Assembly (NCBI GenBank): GCA_016795425.1
Contig: JAEUHG010000067.1
Coordinates: forward strand, 115,103 to 179,102
Reading direction: 5' to 3'
Origin: Verrucomicrobiales bacterium
GTDB lineage: Bacteria; Verrucomicrobiota; Verrucomicrobiia; Limisphaerales; CAIMTB01
DNA length: 64,000 nucleotides
Below, in pieces: positions 26,051 through 36,735 of the stretch. The position numbers and the translations under genes are program-made. Within the stretch, counting starts at the first letter, position 1. Each line of letters opens with the position of its first letter. A model generated the notes under the pieces. It was not told where the DNA came from. It did not search any database and saw nothing but the letters and a program-made list of their open reading frames with translations.

Positions 26051-28792
26051 ATGAGCAATGTGCTGAACCCATTTGGAACGCTCCAAAGCTTCGACTCCGG
26101 CGACGGCTCGCCGGCCTATTTCCACTCCCTGCCCGCCCTCGAGAAATCGGGGATTGGGCCGATTTCCCGCCTCCCGGTGTCGATCCGGCTGGTGCTCGAA
26201 TCGGTATTGCGCAATTGCGACGGCAAGAAGGTGCTCGACGCCAATGTTCGCGAGCTGGCGCAGTGGAAGCCGAACACGCCGCGCACGGCGGAGATCCCGT
26301 TTGTCGTGGCCCGCATCGTTCTCCAGGATTTCACCGGAGTCCCGCTCCTGGTCGATCTGGCGGCGATGCGATCGGCCGTGGCCCGCATGGGCAAGAACCC
26401 GAAGCTGATTGAACCTCTGGTGCCCGTGGACCTGGTGGTGGACCACTCGGTCCAGGTGGATGTCGCCGGAACCGCCGATGCCCTCCAGAAGAACCTCGAC
26501 CTCGAGTTTCAGCGCAACCGCGAGCGTTACGAGTTTCTCAAGTGGGGCATGCAGGCCTTCGAGACCTTTAAGGTCGTCCCGCCGGGCATCGGCATTGTTC
26601 ACCAGGTCAATCTCGAGTACTTGGCCAAGGGAGTGTTGGCGCAGGACGTGAGCGTGGACGGCAAGCCGGCGCGTTTGTGCCTGCCGGATACCCTGGTCGG
26701 CACCGATTCCCACACCACGATGATCAACGGCATCGGCATCGTCGGGTGGGGCGTGGGTGGCATTGAAGCCGAGGCGGGAATGCTCGGGCAGCCGGTCTAC
26801 TTTCTGACCCCGGATGTGGTGGGGGTTCATCTGACGGGCTCCCTTCGGGAGGGAGTGACGGCGACGGATCTGGCGCTCACCGTCACGCAGCTCCTGCGCA
26901 AGACCAAGGTGGTCGGGAAATTCGTCGAGTTCTTCGGCCCGGGCGCGGCCGCACTCCCGGTCGTGGACCGTGCGACGATTGCCAACATGGCACCAGAGTA
27001 TGGCGCCACCATGGGCTTTTTCCCGATCGACGAGGAGTGCGTGCGCTACCTGCGGGCTACGGGGCGCACCGATGCGGCGTGCCGTCTCTACGAAAACTAC
27101 TACCAGGCCCAGGGGCTCTGGGGCATTCCGCAGAAGGGCCAGATCGATTACTCCCAGGTCGTCGATATCGACCTGTCCACCGTGGTTCCGAGTGTTGCCG
27201 GTCCGAAGCGTCCGCAAGACCGCATTGAACTGCAGAAGCTCAAGGAAAACTTCGTCACCGCGTTCAGCAAGCCGGTCACCGAAAACGGCTTTGGCAAAAA
27301 GGCGGAGGACTTTGCGACGGTGTGTGCCGAGGTGTCGCTCAATGGTCACGGCAAGGCGACCATCGGACATGGCTCCGTCCTGATTGCCGCCATCACGAGC
27401 TGCACGAATACCTCGAATCCCAGCGTCATGCTCGCGGCCGGGTTGCTCGCCAAGAAGGCGGTGGAAAAGGGGCTGACGGTGAATCCAGCCGTCAAAACCT
27501 CACTCGCCCCAGGCAGTCGCGTGGTCACCGACTACCTTTCGAAGACCGGACTTCAGCCGTACCTCGACCAATTGGGCTTCCAGACCGTGGGTTACGGATG
27601 CACGACCTGCATCGGCAACTCGGGGCCGCTGGCCCAACCCATCGAGGATGCGGTGGTCAAGAATGACCTCGTCGCGGCCAGCGTGTTGTCCGGCAATCGC
27701 AACTTCGAGGCCCGCGTTCATCAGAATATCAAGGCCAACTTCCTGATGTCGCCGCCGTTGGTGGTGGCGTTCGCCCTCGCCGGTCGAGTGGACAAGGACC
27801 TCAGCCAGGAGCCGTTGGGGCAAGGCAAGCAAGGACCGGTCTTTCTCAAGGACGTGTGGCCGACCTTGGCTGAGGTGCGCGACGCCATGCAGGCGGCGCT
27901 CAAGCCGGAGGTCTTCCGCCAGCTCTACACGGATTTCGCTTCGCAGAATCCGAAATGGAACGAGATTCCGTCGACCGCCGGCAACGTGTACGCGTGGAAC
28001 ACCAAATCCACGTACATCCAGGAGCCGCCGTTCTTCGCCAATTTCTCGATGCGCTCGGGAACGATCGCGGAGATCCACGGGGCGCGGGCGCTCGGTGTGT
28101 TTGGTGATTCGGTGACCACCGACCACATCTCGCCGGCGGGCGCGATCAAGAAGGCGTCTCCCGCCGGTCGATACCTGCTCGAGAACGGCGTGGAGTTCGC
28201 GGATTTCAACAGCTACGGCAGTCGACGGGGCAACGACCGCATCATGACGCGTGGCACGTTCGCCAATGTCCGCATCAAGAACCTGATGCTGGGCGGTGAG
28301 GAAGGGGGCAACACGCTCTACTTTGGCGGTCCAGGTGCCGCGGCACCGGAGAAGATGTCGATCTACGATGCCTCCATGAAGTATCAGGCGGCGGGCATTC
28401 CTCTCGTGGTGGTCGCGGGACAGGAATACGGGACAGGTTCGAGCCGGGACTGGGCGGCCAAGGGCACGAATCTGCTCGGGGTGAAGGCGGTTGTGGCGCA
28501 GAGCTTCGAGCGGATTCACCGGTCGAACCTGGTTGGCATGGGTGTGCTTCCGCTTCAGTTCAAAGAAGGCACCACCGCCGCGACGCTGCAGTTGGACGGA
28601 TCCGAGGTATTCGACGTTCTGGGCCTCAGTCCGGCTCTCAAGCCGCAGCAGGACCTGACGCTGCGGATCACGCGAAAGGACGGATCGACCCGGGATATCC
28701 CGGTCGCCTGCCGTATCGACACTCCTATCGAGATCGATTACTACCAGCATGGCGGCATTCTGCCGTATGTGCTTCGCCAGCTGGTCGCCTAG
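26051..28792 (+). CDS. acnA: Aconitate hydratase (AcnA type)
   Basis: Interconverts citrate and isocitrate in the TCA cycle; cytosolic 4Fe-4S enzyme. 913 residues, as expected for the AcnA/IRP1 class. Cluster ligands are in [14 protein letters not shown] and [12 protein letters not shown]. Other conserved stretches: [52 protein letters not shown] and the C-terminal swivel [16 protein letters not shown]. The ATG at 26051 is preferred over an upstream in-frame start because the family N-terminus begins shortly after. Single gene unit. Confidence 0.97.
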   Translation: MSNVLNPFGTLQSFDSGDGSPAYFHSLPALEKSGIGPISRLPVSIRLVLESVLRNCDGKKVLDANVRELAQWKPNTPRTAEIPFVVARIVLQDFTGVPLLVDLAAMRSAVARMGKNPKLIEPLVPVDLVVDHSVQVDVAGTADALQKNLDLEFQRNRERYEFLKWGMQAFETFKVVPPGIGIVHQVNLEYLAKGVLAQDVSVDGKPARLCLPDTLVGTDSHTTMINGIGIVGWGVGGIEAEAGMLGQPVYFLTPDVVGVHLTGSLREGVTATDLALTVTQLLRKTKVVGKFVEFFGPGAAALPVVDRATIANMAPEYGATMGFFPIDEECVRYLRATGRTDAACRLYENYYQAQGLWGIPQKGQIDYSQVVDIDLSTVVPSVAGPKRPQDRIELQKLKENFVTAFSKPVTENGFGKKAEDFATVCAEVSLNGHGKATIGHGSVLIAAITSCTNTSNPSVMLAAGLLAKKAVEKGLTVNPAVKTSLAPGSRVVTDYLSKTGLQPYLDQLGFQTVGYGCTTCIGNSGPLAQPIEDAVVKNDLVAASVLSGNRNFEARVHQNIKANFLMSPPLVVAFALAGRVDKDLSQEPLGQGKQGPVFLKDVWPTLAEVRDAMQAALKPEVFRQLYTDFASQNPKWNEIPSTAGNVYAWNTKSTYIQEPPFFANFSMRSGTIAEIHGARALGVFGDSVTTDHISPAGAIKKASPAGRYLLENGVEFADFNSYGSRRGNDRIMTRGTFANVRIKNLMLGGEEGGNTLYFGGPGAAAPEKMSIYDASMKYQAAGIPLVVVAGQEYGTGSSRDWAAKGTNLLGVKAVVAQSFERIHRSNLVGMGVLPLQFKEGTTAATLQLDGSEVFDVLGLSPALKPQQDLTLRITRKDGSTRDIPVACRIDTPIEIDYYQHGGILPYVLRQLVA

Positions 28793-28856
28793 CGCAAACT
28801 GAGTCCGACCTGACCTCCGGACTGACAAGTATCAGGTTCGAAGATACCTTGGGCGC

Positions 28857-31520
28857 GTGTCGGACGTCGCCGAGTCACCGGATGCCAACAGCGCCCTGGG
28901 TCGGATCCGGATCCCGGATCTCTGGCAGCAGGAGGCGGTGGCGGCTTTGCGGCAGGGGCAGGATGTGGTGGTGCATGCGCCCACGGGTGCCGGAAAGACG
29001 TTGATCTTCGAATTGTGGTCCAACGAAGGGCGACGGACCACTGGGCAGGCGATCTATACGGTCCCGACGCGCGCGCTGGCCAACGATAAACTCGCCGAAT
29101 GGCGGGCGCGGGGCTGGGACGTGGGCATCGCCACCGGGGACCTTGCCGAGAACCTCGAGGCACCGGTCCTCGTGGCCACGCTCGAGACGCAAAAGAATCG
29201 CCTGATCCGGGGTGATGGCCCGCGGCTCCTGGTGGTCGATGAGTACCAGATGATCGGCGACACCGATCGCGGCCTGAACTACGAGATCGCCATCGCACTG
29301 GCGCCGCAGCATACGCAATTGCTGCTTCTGAGCGGCAGTGTGCACAACCCGCAGCAGGTTGCCGAATGGTTGCGGCGCCTCGGACGGGATGCGGTGGTGG
29401 TGCGTCACGAAGAACGTCCGGTGCCACTGGACGAAGTCTGGGCCGGCAATCTCAATTACCATGTGCCAGCGGAAATCCGCGGGTATTGGCCGCGGTTTTT
29501 GGCCAAGGCGCTGGCCGAGGGGTTGGGGCCGGTCCTGGTGTTCGCGCCGCGCCGCAATGCGACCGAGCAATTGGCGGTGGAAGTGGCGCGCTACCTGCCG
29601 ACTCCCGACCCACTCACCCTGACTCCGGAACAACGGCAATGCGTGGGGGATCATCTGGCGAAGCTGCTCAAATCGCGCATTGCGTATCACCATAGCGGCC
29701 TGAGTTACGCCGCACGGGCCGGGGTGATCGAACCCCTGGCCAAGGCGGGACAGCTCCGCGTGGTGGTGGCCACCATGGGCCTCGCCGCTGGCATTAATTT
29801 CTCTCTGCGCAGTGTGGCCCTCGCCGGGGATTCGTACCGTAAGGACTTCGTCGAACAACCGCTGCGTTCCGACGAGATTCTCCAGATGTTTGGTAGGGCC
29901 GGGCGCCGGGGTATCGATGAAACCGGTTACGTGCTGATCAGCAGCAACGAATTGCGGTTGCGCGATGGCTTTCCCAGCCGGCTGGCCCGCAGCAGCCTGG
30001 TCGATTGGGGAGCGCTGCTGAGTGTCATGGGAGGGGCGGCGGATCGCGGCGAGGAACCATACGCCGTGGCCGTCCGCGTCCAGGAACGCCTCTTCACCAG
30101 CAAACCCATCTATCTCGGGGTCGAGGAATCCTTGAAACATCCCGATGCGCCGTGCGGCCTGAGAACCGATTCCGAACGGGCCCGCCATGTGCGAAGTCGC
30201 CTGCGCCAAATGCTGAACAGCCGGGGTGAATGGGAACCCATGGGACGTTGGGAGGAAGTCCCGGTTGGGCTGGTCTTCGTTCATCAGAAGACCGCGGCCA
30301 AAGCGCGCTCGGCCCAGCGGAAGAATGAAGCAGAGGCGGCTCCGCCGACGGATGAAGAAACCGAAGTGCCCACGGTACCTTCGGAGGCGGAGAATAGCGG
30401 TGAAGAACCGTCGACGAGTGAATCCGCCTCGCCACCGCCGGAGACGGTGGTCGTCGAAACAGAACCGACCGAGTTCCACCCGTTGGTTCCGGCATTGACG
30501 GTTCAGGCGGCCTTGGAACGGCTGGGACAAGGTTGGCTGGTGGGATTGCAGACCACCGATCGCGGCCGCGTCTATGGTCGCGGATTCAAGCTCGCGGACA
30601 TCCTCACCGGCGAACGCGTGGTCTTGGTGAAGTGGGTGCGACGGTTGACCGGCTGGCATGGTCGGGTGGCGTCGCTGGCGCAGTGGGAGCACGAGATTCG
30701 GCCCGCCGTGGAGGAGGGGATGATGCGGCATCGGACCCCGCTGGTCGCCGTGACGCGGCAGCAGAATCGGCTGATCGGTCAGGTTTCCCTGGCGGCCCTG
30801 CCCATTCGGGTCCCGGTGGATTCCCACGGCGTGGCGCTATGGCATCCGCCTGAGCGCGAGATTCCGCAGCCGACATGCGTCACCTGTGCCTGGCAGTCGA
30901 GGTGCCGGCAATTGTCTCCTGCCACGGGCACGGCGGCGTTATGGCGGCGATTGAAACTGGTGGATGAGCGGGGCGTGCCCACCCGGCGTGGGCGTTTGGT
31001 GGCGAATCTCTCACAGACAGCCGGGCTGGCCGTTGCGGCGGCGCTGGAGGATGAAGGGTATCCGTTGGACGAATTGGTTTATGACCTGGCGAATCTCGAT
31101 GCGGGATTCCGGTTCGCCGGCGAGGACAGCCGGTGGGGAGGTCGATTGGCGATCGCCTGTCAGGCGGCATACGGACTGCTGAACGTCCCGGGTTACCTGG
31201 AGAACGGGCTGCCACCACGTTACGGCGCAGGCGCGGCCGAGATTGTTCAGGCGGCCCATCGCCATCCGGATAAGCGCCGGCGCACCACCAACGACCTGCT
31301 GGGAGAAGGGGACATGGATCGGTTGGTCATCGAATGGCGAAGTCTGTTGCGACAAATCGCGCATGCATCGACGCTGGAATGGGCTCGATGGACCGCCTTC
31401 CAGGCCATGGCGCGCGGCATTTTGAAGGAGACGGTGTCGCCGACCGTGACGGATCTTCCGTCACTGACCTACCACCAAACGCGGCGCCTGGATCACCGGC
31501 TCTCCTTTCGAAGGCATTAA
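28857..31520 (+). CDS. Ski2-like superfamily 2 helicase with Cys-containing C-terminal region
   Basis: 887 residues from GTG 28857. Helicase core, residues 20-420: Walker A APTGAGKT (41-48), motif II DEYQ (128-131) instead of DEAH/DEVH, motif III SGS (159-161), ATMGLAAGIN (305-314) and motif VI QMFGRAGRRG (343-352), the pattern of Ski2/Mtr4-like enzymes. An acidic, Pro/Glu/Ser-rich low-complexity stretch follows (about 475-540). The C-terminal part contains C674, C677 and C683 (CVTCAWQSRC) and no other recognised domain. It probably unwinds RNA or DNA; the substrate is unknown. Ends 3 bases from the convergent methyltransferase gene. Confidence 0.85.
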   Translation: MSDVAESPDANSALGRIRIPDLWQQEAVAALRQGQDVVVHAPTGAGKTLIFELWSNEGRRTTGQAIYTVPTRALANDKLAEWRARGWDVGIATGDLAENLEAPVLVATLETQKNRLIRGDGPRLLVVDEYQMIGDTDRGLNYEIAIALAPQHTQLLLLSGSVHNPQQVAEWLRRLGRDAVVVRHEERPVPLDEVWAGNLNYHVPAEIRGYWPRFLAKALAEGLGPVLVFAPRRNATEQLAVEVARYLPTPDPLTLTPEQRQCVGDHLAKLLKSRIAYHHSGLSYAARAGVIEPLAKAGQLRVVVATMGLAAGINFSLRSVALAGDSYRKDFVEQPLRSDEILQMFGRAGRRGIDETGYVLISSNELRLRDGFPSRLARSSLVDWGALLSVMGGAADRGEEPYAVAVRVQERLFTSKPIYLGVEESLKHPDAPCGLRTDSERARHVRSRLRQMLNSRGEWEPMGRWEEVPVGLVFVHQKTAAKARSAQRKNEAEAAPPTDEETEVPTVPSEAENSGEEPSTSESASPPPETVVVETEPTEFHPLVPALTVQAALERLGQGWLVGLQTTDRGRVYGRGFKLADILTGERVVLVKWVRRLTGWHGRVASLAQWEHEIRPAVEEGMMRHRTPLVAVTRQQNRLIGQVSLAALPIRVPVDSHGVALWHPPEREIPQPTCVTCAWQSRCRQLSPATGTAALWRRLKLVDERGVPTRRGRLVANLSQTAGLAVAAALEDEGYPLDELVYDLANLDAGFRFAGEDSRWGGRLAIACQAAYGLLNVPGYLENGLPPRYGAGAAEIVQAAHRHPDKRRRTTNDLLGEGDMDRLVIEWRSLLRQIAHASTLEWARWTAFQAMARGILKETVSPTVTDLPSLTYHQTRRLDHRLSFRRH

Positions 31521-31523
31521 CCC

Positions 31524-32735
31524 TTACGATCCCACCACCCGCGTCCAGAAGACCTTGAGGTAGCGGCTTTCGGGACAGTTCGATTGGACCGGGTGATCCG
31601 CCGAGGCGCCGGTGCGGTCGAGGAACTGCAGGCGCTTGGATTGTCGATGGGCCGCCTTCACCACGATGCGTTCGAACTCGTTTTCATCGACCATGCCGGA
31701 GCAGGAGCAGGTGACGAAAATCCCGCCCGGCTTCACCAGAGACAGGGCGAGAATATTCAGGTCCTCGTACTTCTTGATCCCTCCATCGGTATCCTCGCGG
31801 TCGAAAACGAGCTTGGGAGGATCGAGGACCACGACGTCCCAGCGTTCGGCATTCTTCTGCATCTGCCGGCTCCAGGTGAAGGCATCGCAGTGAATCCACT
31901 GGATTCGCGCCTGGTTCAGGTTGGCATTGCGTTTCGCCTGTTCGATGGCGGCCTCGTCGAGATCCACTCCGGTGACCTCGGTCGCCTGTCCCTGCAATTT
32001 CGCGGATAAGGAGAAGCCCCCGGTGTAACAGCAGAGATCCAGCACCCGTTTGCCGGCGGTAAACGAAGCGAGCCGCCGGCGGTTGTCGCGTTGATCGCAG
32101 AAGAAACCGGTCTTGTGGCCTTCCTTGAAATCCACCTCGTAGCGAATGCCGTTCTCCCGAATCTTCACGCTTCGCACCGCGTCGCTGCGAAGTGCGCGGG
32201 TGGAAATTCCTTCGAGGCGGGCGGCGCGTTCGTCGATATCGAGCACCAGGCGCTGGGTGCCGAGTCGGGCATGGAGATGCGGCAGCCAGCGTGGGAGTCG
32301 CTGGAACATACCCAGGCTGTGGACCGACACGCTGAGCACGTCGCCGAAGCGATCGATGATGAGACCGCTCAGGCCGTCGCCATCGGAGTGAATGACCCGA
32401 AAGGCATCGGTGTGTTCCGGAATCCCGAGAACCTGCAGTCGGAGATCGATCGCCCGATCCATTGCCCCAAGCAGATCGTCCTCGGAATACGGTTCGATCC
32501 CGTGATGCAGGACCCGCAAGGGAACCCTCGCCCGGGGATGATAAAGTCCGGCACCGAACGGGTTGCCGTCCTTGTCGTAGATGTGAACCAGATCGCCCGC
32601 CTTCGCGTCGGGCGAAGCACCCCGGATCATGGCCGGGTACAGGGTGGGATGATAGCTGAACGTCTTGAGTTGAACCCAGGGTGATCGACGATCGACGGCT
32701 GAAGGTTTGCTGCCAGGAGGAAGATCGGTGGTCAT
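31524..32735 (-). CDS. rlmI: Class I SAM-dependent rRNA methyltransferase, RlmI-like
   Basis: 403 residues. N-terminal PUA domain (from SYHPTLYPAMIRG through DLVHIYDKDGNPFGAGLY), a central domain (VIHSDGDGLSGLIIDRFGD), then a Rossmann methyltransferase: CDQRDNRR, VLDLCCYTGGFSLSA (SAM loop), VVVLDPPKLVFDR (NPPY-like motif IV) and TCSCSGMV with the presumed catalytic Cys. This is the COG1092 family that includes RlmI, which makes m5C1962 in 23S rRNA, and the RlmK domain. Assignment to exactly that position is by family similarity. 36 bases downstream of proA. Confidence 0.88.
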   Translation of the reverse strand: MTTDLPPGSKPSAVDRRSPWVQLKTFSYHPTLYPAMIRGASPDAKAGDLVHIYDKDGNPFGAGLYHPRARVPLRVLHHGIEPYSEDDLLGAMDRAIDLRLQVLGIPEHTDAFRVIHSDGDGLSGLIIDRFGDVLSVSVHSLGMFQRLPRWLPHLHARLGTQRLVLDIDERAARLEGISTRALRSDAVRSVKIRENGIRYEVDFKEGHKTGFFCDQRDNRRRLASFTAGKRVLDLCCYTGGFSLSAKLQGQATEVTGVDLDEAAIEQAKRNANLNQARIQWIHCDAFTWSRQMQKNAERWDVVVLDPPKLVFDREDTDGGIKKYEDLNILALSLVKPGGIFVTCSCSGMVDENEFERIVVKAAHRQSKRLQFLDRTGASADHPVQSNCPESRYLKVFWTRVVGS

Positions 32736-32771
32736 GAGAAGAAGGGGGGGCCGTCAGGGAGCGCGGCACGG

Positions 32772-34070
32772 TCATCCGCGGATCTGCCCGGTCCCCATCC
32801 CCAGCCATTTGTAAGTGCAAAGTTCGTCAAGGCCCATGGGACCACGGGCGCCCAGTTTGTCGGTGCTGATGCCGATCTCCGCTCCCATGCCGTATTCCCC
32901 GCCGTCGGTGAAGCGGGTGGAAGCATTCCAATACACAGTGGCCGAATCCACTTCGTTGAGAAATTGCCGGGCCGTGGATTCGTTGCGAGTGACAATGGCA
33001 TCCGAATGCGCGGAACCGTAGCGGGTGATGTGGGCGATGGCATCGGCGACGCCATCGACGACTTTGACGTTGAGAATGTAGTCGTTGTATTCCGTGGACC
33101 AATCCTCCGGCTTGGCGTTCACCAGCTTGCCTTCCGGTGGGGTCGCCTTCATCGCCAGCACGGTGCGGACCGGCGTGTCGACGCGGAGTTCGACGTTCTT
33201 CTCCCATAGTTTCGCGGCAGCTTTGGGCAGGAATTCGGCGGCAATGGGCCAGTCGACCAGCAGGGTCTCGGCCGCATTGCAGGTCGAGGGACGCTGGCAC
33301 TTCGCGTTGAAGATGATGGAGGTCGCCATTTCCAGATCGGCCTCGCGGTCGACGAAGACATGGCAAACGCCTTTGTAATGCTTGATCACCGGAACTTTTG
33401 AGCAATCGGTGACCGCGCGAATCAGACTCTCGCCGCCGCGCGGAATGCAGAGGTCGACGTATTGCGTCAAGCCGAGCAACGCCGGGATGGCTTCGCGATC
33501 GGGGGTTGGCACGACCTGAATGGCATGTTCCGGAAAGCCGGTCACCGCGGCACGTCCCGCGGTGACCATGGTTTCGGCGATGAGTCGGTTGGAGTGCAGG
33601 GCTTCCTTGCCGCCCCGCAGGATGGTGGCGTTGCCCGTTTTGAAGCAGAGGCTGGCAGCGTCGGCGGTCACATTGGGGCGCGACTCGTAAATGATGACGA
33701 TCACCCCGATTGGGACGGCCACCTTCTGTAGGCGCAGGCCGTTGGGACGGATGCGTTCATCGAGCATGCGACCGACGGGATCCGGCAGGGCGGCAACGTC
33801 ACGGAGCCCTTGGGCCATGGATTGGATGCGTTGTTCGTCGAGTTTGAGGCGGTCCAACATCGCCGCCGACAACCCGAGGCTGCGGCCGGTTTCCATGTCC
33901 TTGGCATTGGCGGCAATCAGGGCCGGGGTCGCCTGCTCCAGGGCATCCGCCATGGCGAGCAGCGCCCGGTTCTTATCGGCGGTCGACATTTGGGCAACGG
34001 CGCGTGAAGCGCACTTGGCTTCGGCGGCGAGCGACCGCATCTGGTCGGACAACGACATGGCGGGGAGCAT
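32772..34070 (-). CDS. proA: Glutamate-5-semialdehyde dehydrogenase (gamma-glutamyl phosphate reductase)
   Basis: Second step of proline synthesis: NADPH reduction of gamma-glutamyl phosphate. 432 residues (an ATG at 34058 gives 428). ALDH fold with IGVIVIIYESRPNVTADAA, LCFKTGNATILRGGKEA, QYVDLCIPRGG, KHYKGVCHVFVD, catalytic Cys in NAKCQRPSTCNAAE, and the C-terminal FTDGGEYGMGAEIGIST. Complete. proB is not adjacent. The 154 bases upstream, towards dxs, hold no feature I recognise. Confidence 0.97.
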   Translation of the reverse strand: MLPAMSLSDQMRSLAAEAKCASRAVAQMSTADKNRALLAMADALEQATPALIAANAKDMETGRSLGLSAAMLDRLKLDEQRIQSMAQGLRDVAALPDPVGRMLDERIRPNGLRLQKVAVPIGVIVIIYESRPNVTADAASLCFKTGNATILRGGKEALHSNRLIAETMVTAGRAAVTGFPEHAIQVVPTPDREAIPALLGLTQYVDLCIPRGGESLIRAVTDCSKVPVIKHYKGVCHVFVDREADLEMATSIIFNAKCQRPSTCNAAETLLVDWPIAAEFLPKAAAKLWEKNVELRVDTPVRTVLAMKATPPEGKLVNAKPEDWSTEYNDYILNVKVVDGVADAIAHITRYGSAHSDAIVTRNESTARQFLNEVDSATVYWNASTRFTDGGEYGMGAEIGISTDKLGARGPMGLDELCTYKWLGMGTGQIRG

Positions 34071-34224
34071 AATGGCGAGTTGGGGCGTGGGCGAGCGCGC
34101 GTGTCGGAGCGAAGTGCGGACGGGGTCGGGTGGCGCGGGCGGGAGTCAAAACAACGGCGCCCCGGCCACGTATCGTGGGGGGGCGCGCGAGAAAGAAGCT
34201 GCCGGGCTGGTTGTGGGCGTCCCC

Positions 34225-36210
34225 CTAGGCGACCGCCAGGCGACGTTGTTGTTCCGCCGGGAAGCCGGTGGCGAGCCGGATCTGTTGGATCAGGTTCTCG
34301 GCGGTGAGCCCGTGTTTTTGGCGGAGGTAATCCACGGAACTGGCGTGCTCGACAAACTGGTCCGGCCATCCGAGGCGCACGACTGGCGTCTGGATGCGTT
34401 TGTCACTGAAGCACTCCAACACGGTGCTGCCGTAGCCGCCCATCAGCACGTGATCCTCCAGGGTGACCACGACGTCGGCAGCGCGACCAAAGAACTCGTG
34501 GGTGGCGGCGTCGATGGGTTTGCAGAAGCGAGGATTGATCAGGGCGCAATCCCAGCCTTCCATGCGAAGCATCTGGATGGTGTCCCGGGCCACCTTCTGC
34601 ATGTTGCCGAGAGCGAAGAAGGCCGCCTTTTTGCCACCGTTGTTCTCGAAGTGATTCAGCACTTCCGCCTTGCCGATCTCAACGACCGCCGGGCGGTCCT
34701 TGATCGGCACCCCCTCGGCGGGTCCGCGTGGATAGCGGATGGCCACCGGGTGCGGCTGCAGGGTGGCGGTGAACATCATGTCCTGCAGCTCATCCTCGTC
34801 CTTCGGGGCCATGACGATGATGTGCGGCAGACAGCGCAGGTAGGAGATGTCGAAGAGTCCGTGGTGCGTCGGACCGTCGTTGGCGCTGAGGCCGGCGCGG
34901 TCCATGCAGAAGATCACCGGCAGGTCCTGCAGGCAGACATCGTGGTGAATGCAGTCGTAGGCGCGCTGCAGGAACGTGGAGTAGATGGCGACGACGGGAT
35001 GGAACCCCATGGTAGCCATGCCGGCGGCAAAGATGACGGCGTGTTCCTCGGCGATGCCGACATCGTAGTATTGTTTGGGCAGAGCCTGGTCGAGCAGCTT
35101 GAGGCTGGTACCACTGGGCATGGCGGCGGTGATGCCGACCACGTTCTTGTTCTGCTGGCAGAGCTTCACCATGGTGCGCCCAAAAACATCCTGCCACATG
35201 GGGGGTGTGCCAGGCTTGGGGCCGGCGACGACCCCGGTTTCGGCGCAATAGGGACCGAGGCCGTGGAACTTCTCCGGCTGCTTGATGGCGGCCTCGAAGC
35301 CTTTGCCCTTCTGGGTGAGGACGTGGATGACGACCGGGCCTTCGCAGGTCTTGGCGAATTCGAGGGCGCCTACGAGGGTGGGAAGATCATGCCCGTCGAA
35401 GGGGCCGAGGTATTTGATGCCGAATTCCTCGAAGATGAGGCTGCTGCCATAGCCGCCGCGGCCGTCGGTGCCCGGCCCTTCGTGGGACCGTTGGAGACTG
35501 ATATCGGTGACCACGCCTTTGAGGGCTTCCTCGGCTTTCTGACCGAGGCGAATGGCGAGTTCGCCCTTGGGCAGCTTCTTGAGCCAACTGGCGAAGTCCT
35601 TCTGCAGCTGATTGTAGCGCGGATTCGACGTGAGGCGGGAGAGGTAGCCGGCGATGGCGCCGACATTCTTGGCGATGGACCACTCGTTGTCGTTGAGGAT
35701 CCCGATGAACTTGCGGGTGGTGTGGGCGATGTTGTTGAGCGCCTCGAACGAAATGCCGTTGGTGAGGGCGGCATCGCCGAAGATGCACACGACCTGTTCG
35801 TCGGTTCCCCGCTGGTCGCGTGCGGCGCACATGCCAAGGGCGGCGGAGAGAGCCGTTCCAGCGTGTCCGGCTCCATAGCAGTCGTGCTCGCTTTCGCTGC
35901 GCAGCGCGAAGCCGTTCAGGCCCTCCGTGGTTCGGATGGTGTGGAAACGGGACTTGCGGCCGGTGAGGAGTTTATGGACGTAGACCTGGTGGCTGACGTC
36001 CCAGATGAACTTGTCTTTCGGGCTGCTAAACACCCGGTGCAACGCGATGGTCAGTTCGACCACACCGAGGTTGGGACCCAAGTGGCCGCCATGTTTGGCG
36101 AGCTTGGTGATCAGTTCGTGGCGAATTTCGCCAGCGAGCTGGATGCTCTGCTCGAGCGTGAGCTTCTTCACGTGGTCGGGGTGATCGACCATATCGAGGT
36201 AGCGGCTCAT
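34225..36210 (-). CDS. dxs: 1-deoxy-D-xylulose-5-phosphate synthase
   Basis: Thiamine-diphosphate enzyme, first step of the MEP isoprenoid pathway: pyruvate plus glyceraldehyde 3-phosphate. 661 residues from ATG 36210; a TTG at 36318 would add 36 Pro-rich residues. Motifs: HGGHLGPNLGVVELT, FIWDVSHQVYVHK, CYGAGHAGTALSAALG, ThDP pocket GDAALTNGISFEALNN with Asn ligand, GPFDGHD, VGIAEEHAVIFAAGMA (proton-abstracting Glu), MDRAGLSANDGPTHHG. Typical in size and order. xseB lies 148 bases upstream on the same strand, a common pairing. Confidence 0.97.
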   Translation of the reverse strand: MSRYLDMVDHPDHVKKLTLEQSIQLAGEIRHELITKLAKHGGHLGPNLGVVELTIALHRVFSSPKDKFIWDVSHQVYVHKLLTGRKSRFHTIRTTEGLNGFALRSESEHDCYGAGHAGTALSAALGMCAARDQRGTDEQVVCIFGDAALTNGISFEALNNIAHTTRKFIGILNDNEWSIAKNVGAIAGYLSRLTSNPRYNQLQKDFASWLKKLPKGELAIRLGQKAEEALKGVVTDISLQRSHEGPGTDGRGGYGSSLIFEEFGIKYLGPFDGHDLPTLVGALEFAKTCEGPVVIHVLTQKGKGFEAAIKQPEKFHGLGPYCAETGVVAGPKPGTPPMWQDVFGRTMVKLCQQNKNVVGITAAMPSGTSLKLLDQALPKQYYDVGIAEEHAVIFAAGMATMGFHPVVAIYSTFLQRAYDCIHHDVCLQDLPVIFCMDRAGLSANDGPTHHGLFDISYLRCLPHIIVMAPKDEDELQDMMFTATLQPHPVAIRYPRGPAEGVPIKDRPAVVEIGKAEVLNHFENNGGKKAAFFALGNMQKVARDTIQMLRMEGWDCALINPRFCKPIDAATHEFFGRAADVVVTLEDHVLMGGYGSTVLECFSDKRIQTPVVRLGWPDQFVEHASSVDYLRQKHGLTAENLIQQIRLATGFPAEQQRRLAVA

Positions 36211-36358
36211 GGCGGGGAGTACGGGTGGCGCGTCGGGGGTGGGGGCTTGGAGTTGCACAGGGGAAGGAGGACGAACGGGATCAGTGCTGGAATTGCGTTC
36301 GGGTACGGTCAACGACAACAGAGAATAGCATTAGGCAGGGGCTCGGGTTGCAGGACTC

Positions 36359-36616
36359 TCACGCCTCGGGCGCGGCGTCCGGATCATTGGCGGCCTCCGC
36401 AACGGCGTCGGCAGCAGGAACCTCGAGTTGCTGAATGCGAAGTTCGGCCGCGGAGAGTTTCTCCTGGCAGAACTTCACAAGACGGCTGCCCTCCTCGTAT
36501 CGAGCGAGCAGTTGATCCAGGGGAAGCTCGCCGCCTTCCATCGTTTCAACGATGGATTCCAGCTTCCCCAGCGCGTCTTCAAATGTGGGTTCGGTCGCTT
36601 TCGCGGCCTTCGACAT
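36359..36616 (-). CDS. xseB: Exodeoxyribonuclease VII small subunit
   Basis: 85 residues. XseB signature: FEDALGKLESIVETMEGGELPLDQLLARYEEGSRLVKFCQEKL, a two-helix protein here given an extra Ala/Asp/Pro-rich tail of about 20 residues. It coats the XseA catalytic subunit in the enzyme that degrades single-stranded DNA to oligonucleotides. xseA is not in the window. It precedes dxs on the same strand, a widespread arrangement in which ispA often lies between; no ispA-like gene is seen here. Confidence 0.93.
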   Translation of the reverse strand: MSKAAKATEPTFEDALGKLESIVETMEGGELPLDQLLARYEEGSRLVKFCQEKLSAAELRIQQLEVPAADAVAEAANDPDAAPEA

Positions 36617-36735
36617 GGCCGGAAGCTAGAGGAAAGAACTCCTGACGTCCAGCGGACCCTATGGGGGAGGGAAGGGTGGGTGGGGAAGGGGAAAGGGTTG
36701 CGCAGATGGGTCCCTCCCCTTCCCTCTTCCCCCGT

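Noticed and set aside
28875..30827. A 650-codon open frame opposite the helicase
   Set aside because: Shadow of the helicase frame; no motif recognised.
28857..31520. A phage-defence system built around the helicase
   Set aside because: It stands alone with aconitase and an rRNA methyltransferase as neighbours; no nuclease or other defence partner is present.
33691..36645. A 984-codon open frame on the plus strand opposite proA and dxs
   Set aside because: GC-rich third-position bias leaves the opposite strand open; the minus-strand genes have complete family motifs and the plus frame has none.
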